Below the pieces are notes generated by a model, which had not been told where the DNA came from, searched no databases, and worked only from the letters and a program-made list of their open reading frames with translations. From Bacteroidota bacterium (GTDB lineage: Bacteria > Bacteroidota > Bacteroidia > AKYH767-A > 2013-40CM-41-45): a stretch of 64,000 nt of DNA. This document shows positions 54,143-62,572 of this stretch, piece by piece; position 1 is the stretch's first letter; every line of letters starts with the position of its first letter. The DNA lies in assembly GCA_016708785.1 (NCBI GenBank), contig JADJFC010000004.1, forward strand, positions 372,001 through 436,000, in the 5' to 3' direction. The translations under genes were made by a program, and so were the position numbers.

Positions 54143-56161
54143 TCAATAGCTACCAGCTCTTTTCCGCAGGAACCACTCAATGCTCAATAAAGCAAGTAGG
54201 ATAAAAAATATCGCTTTCACATCAACCAGATCGCGCAACTTATAATGTGAATAAGAAACAGTTTTCATATCGTCTCGCTTTAATAGTTGATCTTTTAATT
54301 CATTCAGTTGATTCGGATAAAACATTGCTCCGCCATTTTTTTGAGCAAGCGTATTCAGCAAAACATGGTCAGCAACACTCTCACCCTGCTCAGCCTGTAA
54401 CAAGCTGACTGTAAATTGTCCGGAAGAAGTATATACTTTATCCGAAACTTTTACTGTGGACTTGTATTTGTAATCGCCGGCAGACATAAATCCGGAGTTC
54501 AGGTTATATCCTTTTTCTGTTTTAGAGAAAATGTATGGGAAACTTTTTCCGGCTGAATTAGTGATGACCATATTTACATCAGGTGTATTGATCAATTCAT
54601 AATTATCGTTATACACTTCAGCATCAAAAACAACTTGTTCGTTCTCATTAATGTTATTCTTAGAGATCAAACGGAAATGAGTCTTGTTTTCCTTCACACT
54701 CAGATTCTGCACTGATTTCAAAAGCCATTCATTGAAGGCATCAAAATTACCATTTGCAGAATAATCACTCAAGCGCCATTTCCATATTCCTTCGCCACCT
54801 AATACACCAATACGCTGACCGGTTGACTGATTAAAAATTTGCAACGGTTGATCTGTTGTTATATCACCAATTTGCTGATATAACAAAACAGCATTGTTAG
54901 CAGTAGAGCGGTACTTCCCAAATGGTGTAAGTAAAGCAGGAAATGAACTAATATTTTGTTCCATCTGACTGCTAATTGTAAACAGAGAAAAATCACGATT
55001 CACCTTTGCTTCGACAGGATTCGATTTGTCGATATTGTTGGTGATATTGATCCCTGAACCTAATGCATTGAACATTGGAATAGAAACCTGAGTTCCCAAA
55101 ATATACCAGGTCGGAATCGATGATGCTGAAATTTTTCCAAGCAACTCTTTTATCGGATGTCCGGTTGAAGGTAAATTATGAAGAATTACTAAATTGTATT
55201 CACTCAGATTGCCCTCAAAAGCTTCAGCCATTACAACTTTCACTGTATAATTCTGACTGCTTTCAATCACTTCCACATAAATATCACGGATGTTATTCAT
55301 TGTAGACATTTCTCCGGCTACTGCAGAGAGTTCAATTTTATAATGAATGATACCGGTTTTCTTTGCATCCAGAACGACAGGAATCAATTGGTTGAACTTA
55401 TTTCCGGAAATAGAAATTTGCTTTGAAAAAAGAACTGATGAATCCTGCTTAATAGTTAACACCGATGAAGCACCGCTGAGTCGTCGGGCATCAACAGTTA
55501 CTTCAATTGGGAATGAATTTCCTAAATAAACTGTTTTGTTGAAATTAACTTTCGAAATTAAAAGGTCTTTCTGAACAGTCGTGTCGCCAAGTGCAATCGT
55601 GAAATACGGTACTTTTAGAATTGACTCATCATACACCGGACTACTTCCTCTGTTATATAGTCCATCACCGGCTATTATTACTGCACCTACATTTCTATCC
55701 TCATAACGATCATTGATCTGTGAAAACAAGGCTGAGAAATCGGTTTGTTTTTCAGAAAATGAGAAATCGATTCCGTCGCTCACTTTGTCGCCCCAATTCA
55801 CTTCTTTCACGTCGAATTTTTCTTTTAATCCATTTGCAAAATCGGTGAGCTGCTTTTTATATTCATTTCTATAAAAAGAAGAATCTTTATTGATGACAAT
55901 GCTCTGCGAATTGTCCTGAGCAATAATGATGACCGGTTTTTCCTTTTCTCGGGTAAGTGTTTTCAATAAAGGTGTCAAAAGCAACAAAGCCAGAAAAAAA
56001 ACAAGGACTGCCCGGAGCCCAAAAAGCAGTCGTTTCAACCACGGATGGATGGAATCAAAAGAATGATCTTTTCTGTAAAGGACTAATGCGTAGAGAAAAC
56101 CTGCTGCTAAGCAAATTAAAACCCACCAGGTCGGCAATTCGGTAAGAAACTGTATATTCAT
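54143..56161 (-). CDS. Membrane protein with vWA-like domain, function unknown
   Basis: 672 residues. Two N-terminal membrane segments (WWVLICLAAGFLYALVLY and LLFGLRAVLVFFLALLLL, within residues 12-60) precede a von Willebrand A-like domain: PVIIIAQDNSQSIVINKDS carries a D-N-S-x-S motif close to the MIDAS DxSxS, followed by VGAVIIAGDGLYNRGS. The middle has beta-rich segments, a glutamine-amidotransferase-like or class-I-GATase-like stretch (YNLVILHNLPS, IPTWYILG) and a loop with RIGVLGGEGIWKWRL, similar to predicted membrane regulators in Bacteroidota. It ends with a third membrane segment (AIFFILLALLSIEWFLRKR). Such proteins often partner MoxR ATPases, but the MoxR here is 15 kb away. A promoter-like TATCTTTA precedes it. 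Confidence 0.8.
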   Translation of the reverse strand: MNIQFLTELPTWWVLICLAAGFLYALVLYRKDHSFDSIHPWLKRLLFGLRAVLVFFLALLLLTPLLKTLTREKEKPVIIIAQDNSQSIVINKDSSFYRNEYKKQLTDFANGLKEKFDVKEVNWGDKVSDGIDFSFSEKQTDFSALFSQINDRYEDRNVGAVIIAGDGLYNRGSSPVYDESILKVPYFTIALGDTTVQKDLLISKVNFNKTVYLGNSFPIEVTVDARRLSGASSVLTIKQDSSVLFSKQISISGNKFNQLIPVVLDAKKTGIIHYKIELSAVAGEMSTMNNIRDIYVEVIESSQNYTVKVVMAEAFEGNLSEYNLVILHNLPSTGHPIKELLGKISASSIPTWYILGTQVSIPMFNALGSGINITNNIDKSNPVEAKVNRDFSLFTISSQMEQNISSFPALLTPFGKYRSTANNAVLLYQQIGDITTDQPLQIFNQSTGQRIGVLGGEGIWKWRLSDYSANGNFDAFNEWLLKSVQNLSVKENKTHFRLISKNNINENEQVVFDAEVYNDNYELINTPDVNMVITNSAGKSFPYIFSKTEKGYNLNSGFMSAGDYKYKSTVKVSDKVYTSSGQFTVSLLQAEQGESVADHVLLNTLAQKNGGAMFYPNQLNELKDQLLKRDDMKTVSYSHYKLRDLVDVKAIFFILLALLSIEWFLRKRAGSY

Positions 56162-56171
56162 AAGGAAGGCT

Positions 56172-56179
56172 TAAAGATA
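56172..56179 (-). promoter_or_regulatory. Probable -7 element for the vWA-like gene (TATCTTTA)
   Basis: One mismatch to TAnnTTTG on the minus strand, 11 bp before the start codon, which would give a very short leader. Confidence 0.35.
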
Positions 56180-56371
56180 GGTTTTTTGTGATTGCAGAAT
56201 CACCTCGAAAAAGGGAGTTAATCAAACAGTATTTGTTAATAAAAGCCTTTTTCGGGATTTAAATTGGCCTGTGTGTGGGGATTTTTCAGTCTTCATTTTT
56301 TAAAAATCGTAATTTGTAATTTGTGAATCGAAGTGTTAGAACGAGGGAATGACAAATATATTAGAAAATAA

Positions 56372-56400
56372 AAAGCGCTCTTCATGAAGAAGAGCGCTTT
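56372..56400 (-). terminator. Terminator of rnpB
   Basis: Stem AAAGCGCTCTT/AAGAGCGCTTT (56372-56382 with 56390-56400), followed on the minus strand by TTATTTTC. It starts 10 bp after the 3' end of the RNase P RNA. Confidence 0.88.
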
Positions 56401-56409
56401 AATAAAGTT

Positions 56410-56781
56410 GTCATTGAATAGTAAGCCGGGTTCTGTTTCCACCGAAGCGGAATCCATCATTTATCTGGGATGATATTCACACATCACCTCAATCAACCTA
56501 CCCATCATGGTTTCCCGAAGGAGTTCGGACGTGCAGCCCTTAACCATGACTTATTTGGTCTTTCAGCTCCTGAGGTTTACCCCTGACCTGTATCGCTACC
56601 GATCAGCGTGAGCTCTTACCTCACGTTTTCACCTTTTTCCGCCTGTTCGGCGGATAGTTATTTTCTGTGGCACTGGCTGTCTCCCACTAAGTGGGATCCT
56701 TCCCGTTAGGAAGCAAGATGCACTGCGCTGCCCGGACTTTCCTCCCCTTGTCTTGCAAAGAGGCGATGGATCAACAATGAC
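56410..56781 (-). ncRNA. rnpB: RNase P RNA, bacterial class A
   Basis: A 372-nt RNA on the minus strand. It matures the 5' ends of tRNAs together with the protein RnpA. The 5' and 3' ends pair as P1 (GTCATTG with CAATGAC). The universal P4 strands are present: GAGGAAAGTCCGGGC near the 5' end and ACAGAACCCGGCTTA near the 3' end. The internal segments CAGGTCAGGGGTAAACC and GGGCTGCACG are also conserved in class A RNAs. The TACCTTCG promoter element ends 5 bp before the RNA and a terminator follows. Confidence 0.97.
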
Positions 56782-56785
56782 GGGG

Positions 56786-56793
56786 CGAAGGTA
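56786..56793 (-). promoter_or_regulatory. -7 promoter element of rnpB (TACCTTCG)
   Basis: One mismatch to TAnnTTTG on the minus strand, at the right distance for transcription to begin at the P1 strand of the RNase P RNA. Confidence 0.5.
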
Positions 56794-56858
56794 GGTTTTT
56801 TTGGGGGTGTTTGGATTGATTTTTTTCACCTGCAGTTGAGCATCAATTTATCAAATCA

Positions 56859-56886
56859 AAAGGTCAAAGGTCAAAGGTCAAAGGTC
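56859..56886. repeat. Intergenic heptamer repeat, site B (four AAAGGTC units)
   Basis: Four perfect 7-bp units AAAGGTC, the inverse orientation of the ACCTTTG/GACCTTT units at sites A and C. Confidence 0.9.
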
Positions 56887-56990
56887 ATGTAGATGCTGAC
56901 TGATGGGATACTTTCTACTTTATACTTACACATCCACTTTCACTTTCACCACAACAAATTAAACTATCAAAGCTCCAATTCGAATGCAAT

Positions 56991-57015
56991 GACCTTTGAC
57001 CCTTGACCTTTAACC
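56991..57015. repeat. Intergenic heptamer repeat, site C (GACCTTT units)
   Basis: Three units GACCTTT, GACCCTT and GACCTTT plus AACC, facing site B across about 105 bp. The pair could fold into a long hairpin. Confidence 0.85.
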
Positions 57016-57172
57016 TCTTTTTAGCAGTATCGCTTCCACTCACCAATTACCAGTTACTACTCACTAATTTAAGAAAAATTAACTTTCATTTCCCCCATAT
57101 TTTACAGACTTTTGCGCCACGAAAAACATTTACATCTCATTACTGTTACTTAAGTCATCATTCTCTCTATTT

Positions 57173-59537
57173 ATGAAATATTTTTTGCTGTTCGGCGCCT
57201 TTATTTTGCTCTTCATTGGTTCAATTTCTGCCCAAAAAAATCACACCATCAGCGGCTACGTTAAAGAAGAAGCTACCGGTGAATCACTTTTAGGAGCAAA
57301 TGTTTTTGTGAAAGAAACAATGAAGGGAACTGTTACCAATCAATACGGATTCTTTTCCCTGACCATTCCTGAAGGAAACTACACACTTGTGTTTTCTTAC
57401 ATCGGATTTGTAAGCCAGGAATTTCCGATTTCGTTAACTGAAGATCTTCGCAAAAGCACCAGCCTTAAATCTAATGCTATTGAAACAAAAGAAGTAGTCA
57501 TCACAGGCGAAAAACAGGATAGAAATGTTCAGAGTACGGAAATGGGGCGCGAGAAAATCGAAATTGAAAAGATCAAAACGCTGCCTGCATTCATGGGTGA
57601 AGTGGATATCCTGAAAACGATACAGCTTTTACCAGGTGTTTCTTCTGCCGGCGAAGGGAATAGTGGATTTTATGTTCGTGGTGGCGGTCCTGATCAAAAT
57701 CTTATTCTACTTGATGAAGCAAATGTGTACAATGCCGCTCACTTGTTTGGTTTCTTTTCTGTTTTTAATTCAGATGCTGTACAGAATCTTACATTGACGA
57801 AAGGAAACATGCCTGCTAATTATGGTGGCCGACTCTCCTCTGTACTCGATATTCAGATGAAGGAAGGAAACAATAAAAAATTTGGTGTTCAAGGTGGACT
57901 TGGATTTGTGGCTTCCCGACTGACCATTGAAGGCCCGATAAAAAAGGATACTTCATCATTTATTATCTCTGCCAGAAGAACATTTATCGACATATTCTTA
58001 GCACCGCCGTTTATCAGTGAGACTTCTGATATCAGCGGCAACAAATATTACTTCTATGACTTGAATGCTAAAGTAAATTACCGATTGAGTGATAAAGACC
58101 GGGTCTTCATCAGCGGATATTTCGGAAGAGATGTATTCAAATTCAAAAGTCCGGATTCAGATTTCAGCCTTAGTATTCCTTGGGGAAATGCCACTGCAAC
58201 AGCTCGATGGAATCACTTATTCTCCAATAAACTTTTTTTAAATACATCTGCAATTTATACCAATTACGATTTTCAGTTTGAAGGTGGACAGGAACAATTC
58301 AGCTTCAAATTGTTTTCTGGAATCACCGACTATAATCTTAAAACTGATTTTACATGGGTGCCTAGTCCGCAACATAATGTTAAGTTTGGCGCAAATTATA
58401 TCTACCATGTTTTTGTTCCAAGCAATGCCAGTGCCCGTTCAGGCGATGTGAATTTTAATCTTGGTGATATCGTAAAACAATATGCTCACGATGCCGCATT
58501 GTATTTTAATGATGAATTTGAATTGAATGCCAAATGGCTTTTCAATGGCGGTGTACGGTTAACAATGTTTCAACAGGTTGGGCCATTCGACCGTTTCATC
58601 CTGGATCCCCTTACTGACTTACCTACCGATACAATTCATTATGATAAAGGAGAAGCTGTCGCAACCTACCCTAATATAGAGCCTCGCTTTGCTGTCCGTT
58701 ATTCAATAAATGAGTCATCTTCACTGAAAGCTTCTTACTCTCAGAATTATCAATACATCCATCTCGCTTCCCTTTCAGGAATTTCATTACCAACTGATAC
58801 ATGGGTTCCTTCTTCAGATAGAGTCAAACCACAATTTGGTACACAATACGCTTTAGGATATTTCAAGAATTTCAAAAATAACACCTACGAAACTTCTGTA
58901 GAAGCCTATTATAAGACGATGAAAACCAGATCGAATACGAAGAAGGATTTTTACCGGAAAATCAGGTAAATGGAAATCTGGATAACTTTTTTGTATTCGG
59001 AAAAGGCTGGAGTTATGGCGCAGAATTTTTCCTTAAGAAATCAAAAGGAAGATTCAGTGGATGGATCGGATATACTTTAGCATGGACGAAAAGAGAATTT
59101 CCTGAACTCAATTTAGGGAAAGAATTTTATCCGAAGTACGACAGGCGACACGATATATCTGTCGTTCTGACCTATGAATTGGGAAAAAGAATTGTGTTTG
59201 GTGCAACATGGGTATATGCAACCGGAAATCTGAATACATTCCCGGAAAAATTATACTTGCTCAGTAATGGTGACATTGTTCAGGATTATGGCGGACAAAG
59301 AAACAATTACAGAATGGATCCTTATCATCGTATGGACATCAGTGTAACATGGAAAGGAATAGAATCCAAAAATTTGAATCGAGTTGGAACTTCAGCGTCT
59401 TTAATGTTTATAATCGATACAATCCATACATAATTTATTTCGACAATAAAGTCGATAATGGTGTTGTCACTATTGAAGCAAAACAGATCTCACTGTTCCC
59501 AATTCTTCCAAGTATCACTTACAATTTCAAATTCTGA
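57173..59537 (+). CDS. TonB-dependent receptor with CarboxypepD_reg-like domain (frameshifted at ~58922 and ~59372)
   Basis: About 789 residues over three frames. The signal peptide is MKYFLLFGAFILLFIGSISAQ. CarboxypepD_reg-like domain, about 25-105 (ISGYVKEEATGESLLGANVFV). Plug, about 125-235 (FYVRGGGPDQNLILLDEANVYNA, LTKGNMPANYGGRLSSVLDI). The remainder is the barrel, ending YNFKF. First break: one A missing in ATGAAAACC; with it, MKNQIEYEEGFLPENQVNG follows naturally. Second break: one A missing in a run of five (TCCAAAAATTTG); with it, SKKFESSWNFSVFNVYN follows. Both are homopolymer losses, so the gene is probably intact. It is followed 2 bp later by a DUF4249-type lipoprotein, the usual pairing of this receptor class; the substrate is unknown. 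Confidence 0.92.
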
Positions 59538-59539
59538 TC

Positions 59540-60435
59540 ATGAAAAATAAAACGATCATCTCCATATTATTCCTTTCTGTTTTAGCATTCACATTTTATT
59601 CTTGCGAAAAAAATGTGACAGTTGAAATTCCTGAATCAGAAGAGGCTCTCGTGATAGAAGGATATATTGAAACCGGGACCCCTCCTATTGTTCTATTGAC
59701 AAGGTCATTGCCGTTTTTCGGCCAGATAAATGTCAATGCCATTCTGCAGAATTCTGTACTTGGTGCAACTGTCATCATAGACAATGGAACGATCGTCGAT
59801 ACACTTGATCAGATTCCCGGTTATGGTGTTTATACAACAACACAATTCGTGGGAGAAATTGGCAAGACTTATAATCTGACTGTAATTGCAGAAGGAAAAA
59901 CTCTAACAGCTGTAACTTCGATTCCACTGCCTATAGCTCTTGATAGCACTTGGTGGAAAGTGGATGGTCAGCGTGATTCATTAGGATTGATCTGGGGTCA
60001 TTTAACCGACCCGGACACTCTTGGTAATTGCTATCGTTTTTTTGCAAAGAGAATCAATCAGTACACGTATGGTGATGATTTTGGCAAAGTGAAAGATTCT
60101 ATTTTTTATCCACCGGCAGGAGGATCTGTTTTCGAAGACCGCTACATCAACGGCAAAAGTTTCGACTTAAGTTTCCCTCGCGGGCATGCTACCAATTCAG
60201 ACAAAGAGGATGACAATAATGATGAGAATTTTTCTTCAAACGAGGCGATACGATTATTGTGAAATTTTGCACCATAGACAGAAGCCATTTTGAATTCTGG
60301 AGAACAGAAGAATCACAGGTTTCCTCAAACGGTAATCCATTCGGATCACCACAACCTGTGCGCTCTAACATTTCCGGTGGATTAGGCATTTGGGGCGGAT
60401 ACTCTACAACTTTTGACACAGTAATTGCTCAATGA
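59540..60435 (+). CDS. DUF4249-type lipoprotein, receptor partner (frameshifted at ~60231)
   Basis: About 298 residues. The type II signal MKNKTIISILFLSVLAFTFY is followed by SCEKN (Cys22 lipidated). The N-terminal strand region VEIPESEEALVIEGYIETG, then PPIVLLTRSLPFFG, is typical of DUF4249 proteins, which sit next to TonB receptors and are thought to be surface lipoprotein caps. The first frame stops at 60260; adding one T to a run of five (GAATTTTTCTTC) restores FFKRGDTIIVKFCTIDRSHFEFWRTEE and continues to a TGA at 60433, including the common ending GGLGIWGGYSTTFDTVIAQ. It starts 2 bp after the receptor stop, so they are translationally coupled or at least co-transcribed. Confidence 0.88.
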
Positions 60436-60533
60436 AAATGAAGTTCTGATGTTTCCGGATTATTTATAGACTAAATAGTATTTTTCGGTTAAGAAGAAAC
60501 AGTATATTGCATACAAATTATTTTCCTTCGGCA

Positions 60534-61157
60534 ATGAGACCACATACAAAAGAAACACTCCATACGCTCACTCCCGAACTTGCTCTTGAGATCTTAAAAG
60601 ACGGCAATGAACGCTTTGTAAATAACATCAAAGCTCACCGTGATCTACTTGAACAAGTCAATGTAACCTCTTCCGGACAATTTCCCTTTGCTGCTATCTT
60701 AAGTTGTATTGATTCGCGAACATCTGCTGAACTTATCTTTGATCAAGGACTTGGCGATATCTTCAGTATTCGTATTGCGGGAAATATTCTAAATGACGAT
60801 ATTCTTGGAAGCATGGAATTCGCCTGTAAAATTGCCGGATCGAAATTAATAGTTGTACTTGGTCACACTAAGTGTGGTGCAATAGAGTATGCTTGTAACG
60901 ACATTGTTCTCGGAAATATCACTAAACTTTTGTCTAAGATCAAACCGGCAATTGAACTTGAAAAAGAAACCAAGACAGAAAGAAACGGTAACAATAAACT
61001 TTTCATGAATAATGTGACGACTAATAATGTCAATCTTACCGTAAAGAAAATAAAAGAACAAAGTAGTTTGCTTGCCGATATGGAAAAATCAGGTGAGATC
61101 AAGATAATTGGGGGGTTGTATGATCTGGATACAGGTTTAGTAACATTCTTCGATTAA
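60534..61157 (+). CDS. Beta-class carbonic anhydrase
   Basis: 207 residues from the ATG at 60534. An earlier non-ATG start nine codons upstream is less likely. It interconverts CO2 and bicarbonate. The zinc ligands are visible: Cys58 in ILSCIDSR, His111 and Cys114 in LGHTKCGAI. Asp60 and Arg62 in CIDSR form the catalytic Asp-Arg dyad, which could alternatively serve as gate in type II enzymes. FSIRIAGNILNDDILGSMEFA is the conserved helix region. No signal peptide, so cytoplasmic. Monocistronic, followed 16 bp later by the left inverted repeat of the IS region, so its native terminator is not evident. Confidence 0.95.
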   Translation: MRPHTKETLHTLTPELALEILKDGNERFVNNIKAHRDLLEQVNVTSSGQFPFAAILSCIDSRTSAELIFDQGLGDIFSIRIAGNILNDDILGSMEFACKIAGSKLIVVLGHTKCGAIEYACNDIVLGNITKLLSKIKPAIELEKETKTERNGNNKLFMNNVTTNNVNLTVKKIKEQSSLLADMEKSGEIKIIGGLYDLDTGLVTFFD

Positions 61158-61173
61158 TAACGAGGCAGTTTTT

Positions 61174-61201
61174 AAACACAAGAACACAAGTTCACAAGGA
61201 G
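61174..61201. repeat. Left 28-bp inverted repeat (CACAAG octamer units)
   Basis: Built of three degenerate 8-bp units ending in CACAAG. The reverse complement occurs at 62542-62569 with one mismatch. Confidence 0.85.
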
Positions 61202-61401
61202 TCCACGGATAATTACGGCTTTGTATTCTCTTTGATTAATTTGAACGGTGTGATTGTGATTAAAAATATTTGACAGTAACGTGTAACAAATTCCGTGGTC
61301 CTTTAGTTTGTATCGGCTATTTGATTTTAGAAGAATACAATTACAAGGACCTTTAAAATGGAATTAAAAAGTATTGTAATTTGTGAATAAGTTAACCACA
61401 T

Positions 61402-61464
61402 CAACAGGGGAACTTCATCCGTGGAAGAGGTTTTGAAGCCTATAAGGAGATTGACCCCCTGTTG
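61402..61464 (+). ncRNA. Putative structured RNA upstream of IS110 transposase (bridge-RNA candidate)
   Basis: A 9-bp stem CAACAGGGG/CCCCTGTTG (61402-61410 with 61456-61464) encloses further short hairpins (for example CTTC...GAAG at 61413-61427) and ends just before the transposase start at 61467. IS110-family elements encode a bridge RNA in a noncoding end, so this is a candidate part of one. Position and folding are seen; the function is inference. Confidence 0.4.
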
Positions 61465-61466
61465 CT

Positions 61467-62500
61467 GTGACTAAAGCAAACTCAAAAAAAACATTACCAA
61501 CACATTCTTGGGATTGATGTTTCAAAAAAAACATTGGATCTTTCCTTGGTCATCGACCGGGACAAACAAAACGTTGTCTATGAACAGTTTGAAAACAATG
61601 CAAAATCGATTCGTCGAATTGGTTTGTGGTTAAAAAAGTACAATATTGAATGGGATCGGGTATTGGTCTGTATGGAATTCACAGGAATTTATAATCGCCC
61701 AATGCTGCAATTTTGCACGCTTAAAAAAATTGCAGTTTGGATGATCATGCCAATTGAGATCATTCGTTCGATGGGAATTCAAAGAGGGAAAAACGATAAA
61801 ATAGATTCTAAAAAAATAGCTATGTATGCAATTCTGCATCATGACAAAATAAAAGTATGGCAGCCGGTGTCAAAGAATATAGTCTTGTTAAAGGATCTTC
61901 TCGCATTACGTCAGAGATTGATCAAGGTCAGCAAAATATTATTGCAACCGATAAATGAATTGAAAGCTATAAAAGATAAAGTTGCAGCAAAAGAAACCGA
62001 AGTACATTGTAAATCGAGCATTGAGCAGCTCAAGAAGGAGCTTCACAAAACAGAAGCAAGAATAAAAAAGATTATAACAGAGGATGAAGTATTGCAAAAA
62101 AATTACAACCTGTTGCTAACTATACCTGGAATTGGGGCTTATACAGCCTTAGATTTAGTCTGCTACACAAATAACTTCGAATACTACCAAGAGGCTAAAC
62201 AATTGGCTTGCTACGCTGGAACCGCTCCATTTGAACACTCCTCAGGAACTAGTGTTCGAGGAAAACAAGAGTAAGTAAAATGGCTAACCAAAGTCTAAAG
62301 ACCAACTTAACTTTAGGGGCTTGGTCTGTAATAAGAACAAAGGGTTCTTGAGAAAATACTATGAAAGGAAACTTGACGAAGGGAAGGCAAAAATGTTAGT
62401 AGTAAATGCTGTTCGGAATAAACTATTACATATTGCTAGCGCGGTAATTAGAAATCAAATGCCGTTCGATAGGAATTATTCTAGCCCATTGGCTAGTTAA
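61467..62500 (+). pseudogene. IS110-family DEDD transposase, frameshifted three times
   Basis: Joined, it gives about 345 residues from GTG at 61467 to TAA at 62498. The N-terminal RuvC-like DEDD domain shows ILGIDVSKKTLDL (first Asp), CMEFTGIYNRPML (Glu) and KNDKIDSKKIA (Asp-Asp). A coiled-coil linker follows, then the C-terminal transposase domain LLLTIPGIGAYTALDLV and ACYAGTAPFEHSSGTSVRGK, which holds the conserved nucleophilic Ser region. Frames break at an A8 run (about 61490; seven A restores KKHYQHILGIDV), at GAAAACAAG (about 62263; one A missing) and at AGAACAAAG (about 62335; one A missing); the rejoined end reads FLRKYYERKLDEGKAKM and then ...NAVRNKLLHIASAVI. Three lesions in 1 kb could mean decay or sequencing indels. 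Confidence 0.85.
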
Positions 62501-62541
62501 TTAAAAAAAACGCTGGGGGTATTGTTTTATAACATAGAAAT

Positions 62542-62569
62542 CTCCTTGTGAACTTGTGCTCTTGTGTTT
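62542..62569. repeat. Right 28-bp inverted repeat
   Basis: Reverse complement of 61174-61201 with one mismatch. It abuts the 3' end of the cytochrome c peroxidase gene. Confidence 0.85.
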
Positions 62570-62572
62570 TCA

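Larger units (their letters stand above)
56794..57172. other. Intergenic region rich in short repeats
   Basis: No gene seen. It contains two heptamer repeat sites in inverted orientation (56859-56886 and 56991-57015), a GTGTAAGTATAA-like stretch also found near site A at 49419, a degenerate CTCACTAATT segment, and a possible -7 element GACTTTTG at 57107 for the TonB receptor gene. Confidence 0.6.
61174..62569. mobile_element. IS110-family insertion element region flanked by 28-bp inverted repeats (decayed)
   Basis: A DEDD transposase gene and its noncoding 5' flank lie between two 28-bp inverted repeats (61174-61201 and 62542-62569) that match at 27 of 28 positions. The ~1.4 kb span fits IS110-family size. 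IS110 elements normally lack terminal inverted repeats, so the repeats may be genomic repeats that the element targeted, not its own ends; true element ends are undetermined. No target-site duplication was identified. The element sits between the carbonic anhydrase and cytochrome c peroxidase genes without interrupting either. Confidence 0.7.

Noticed and set aside
57173..60435. Programmed frameshifting in the TonB receptor and DUF4249 genes
   Set aside because: Breaks lie at ordinary short A or T runs without slippery heptamers or stimulatory structures, and the same kind of break occurs in unrelated genes.
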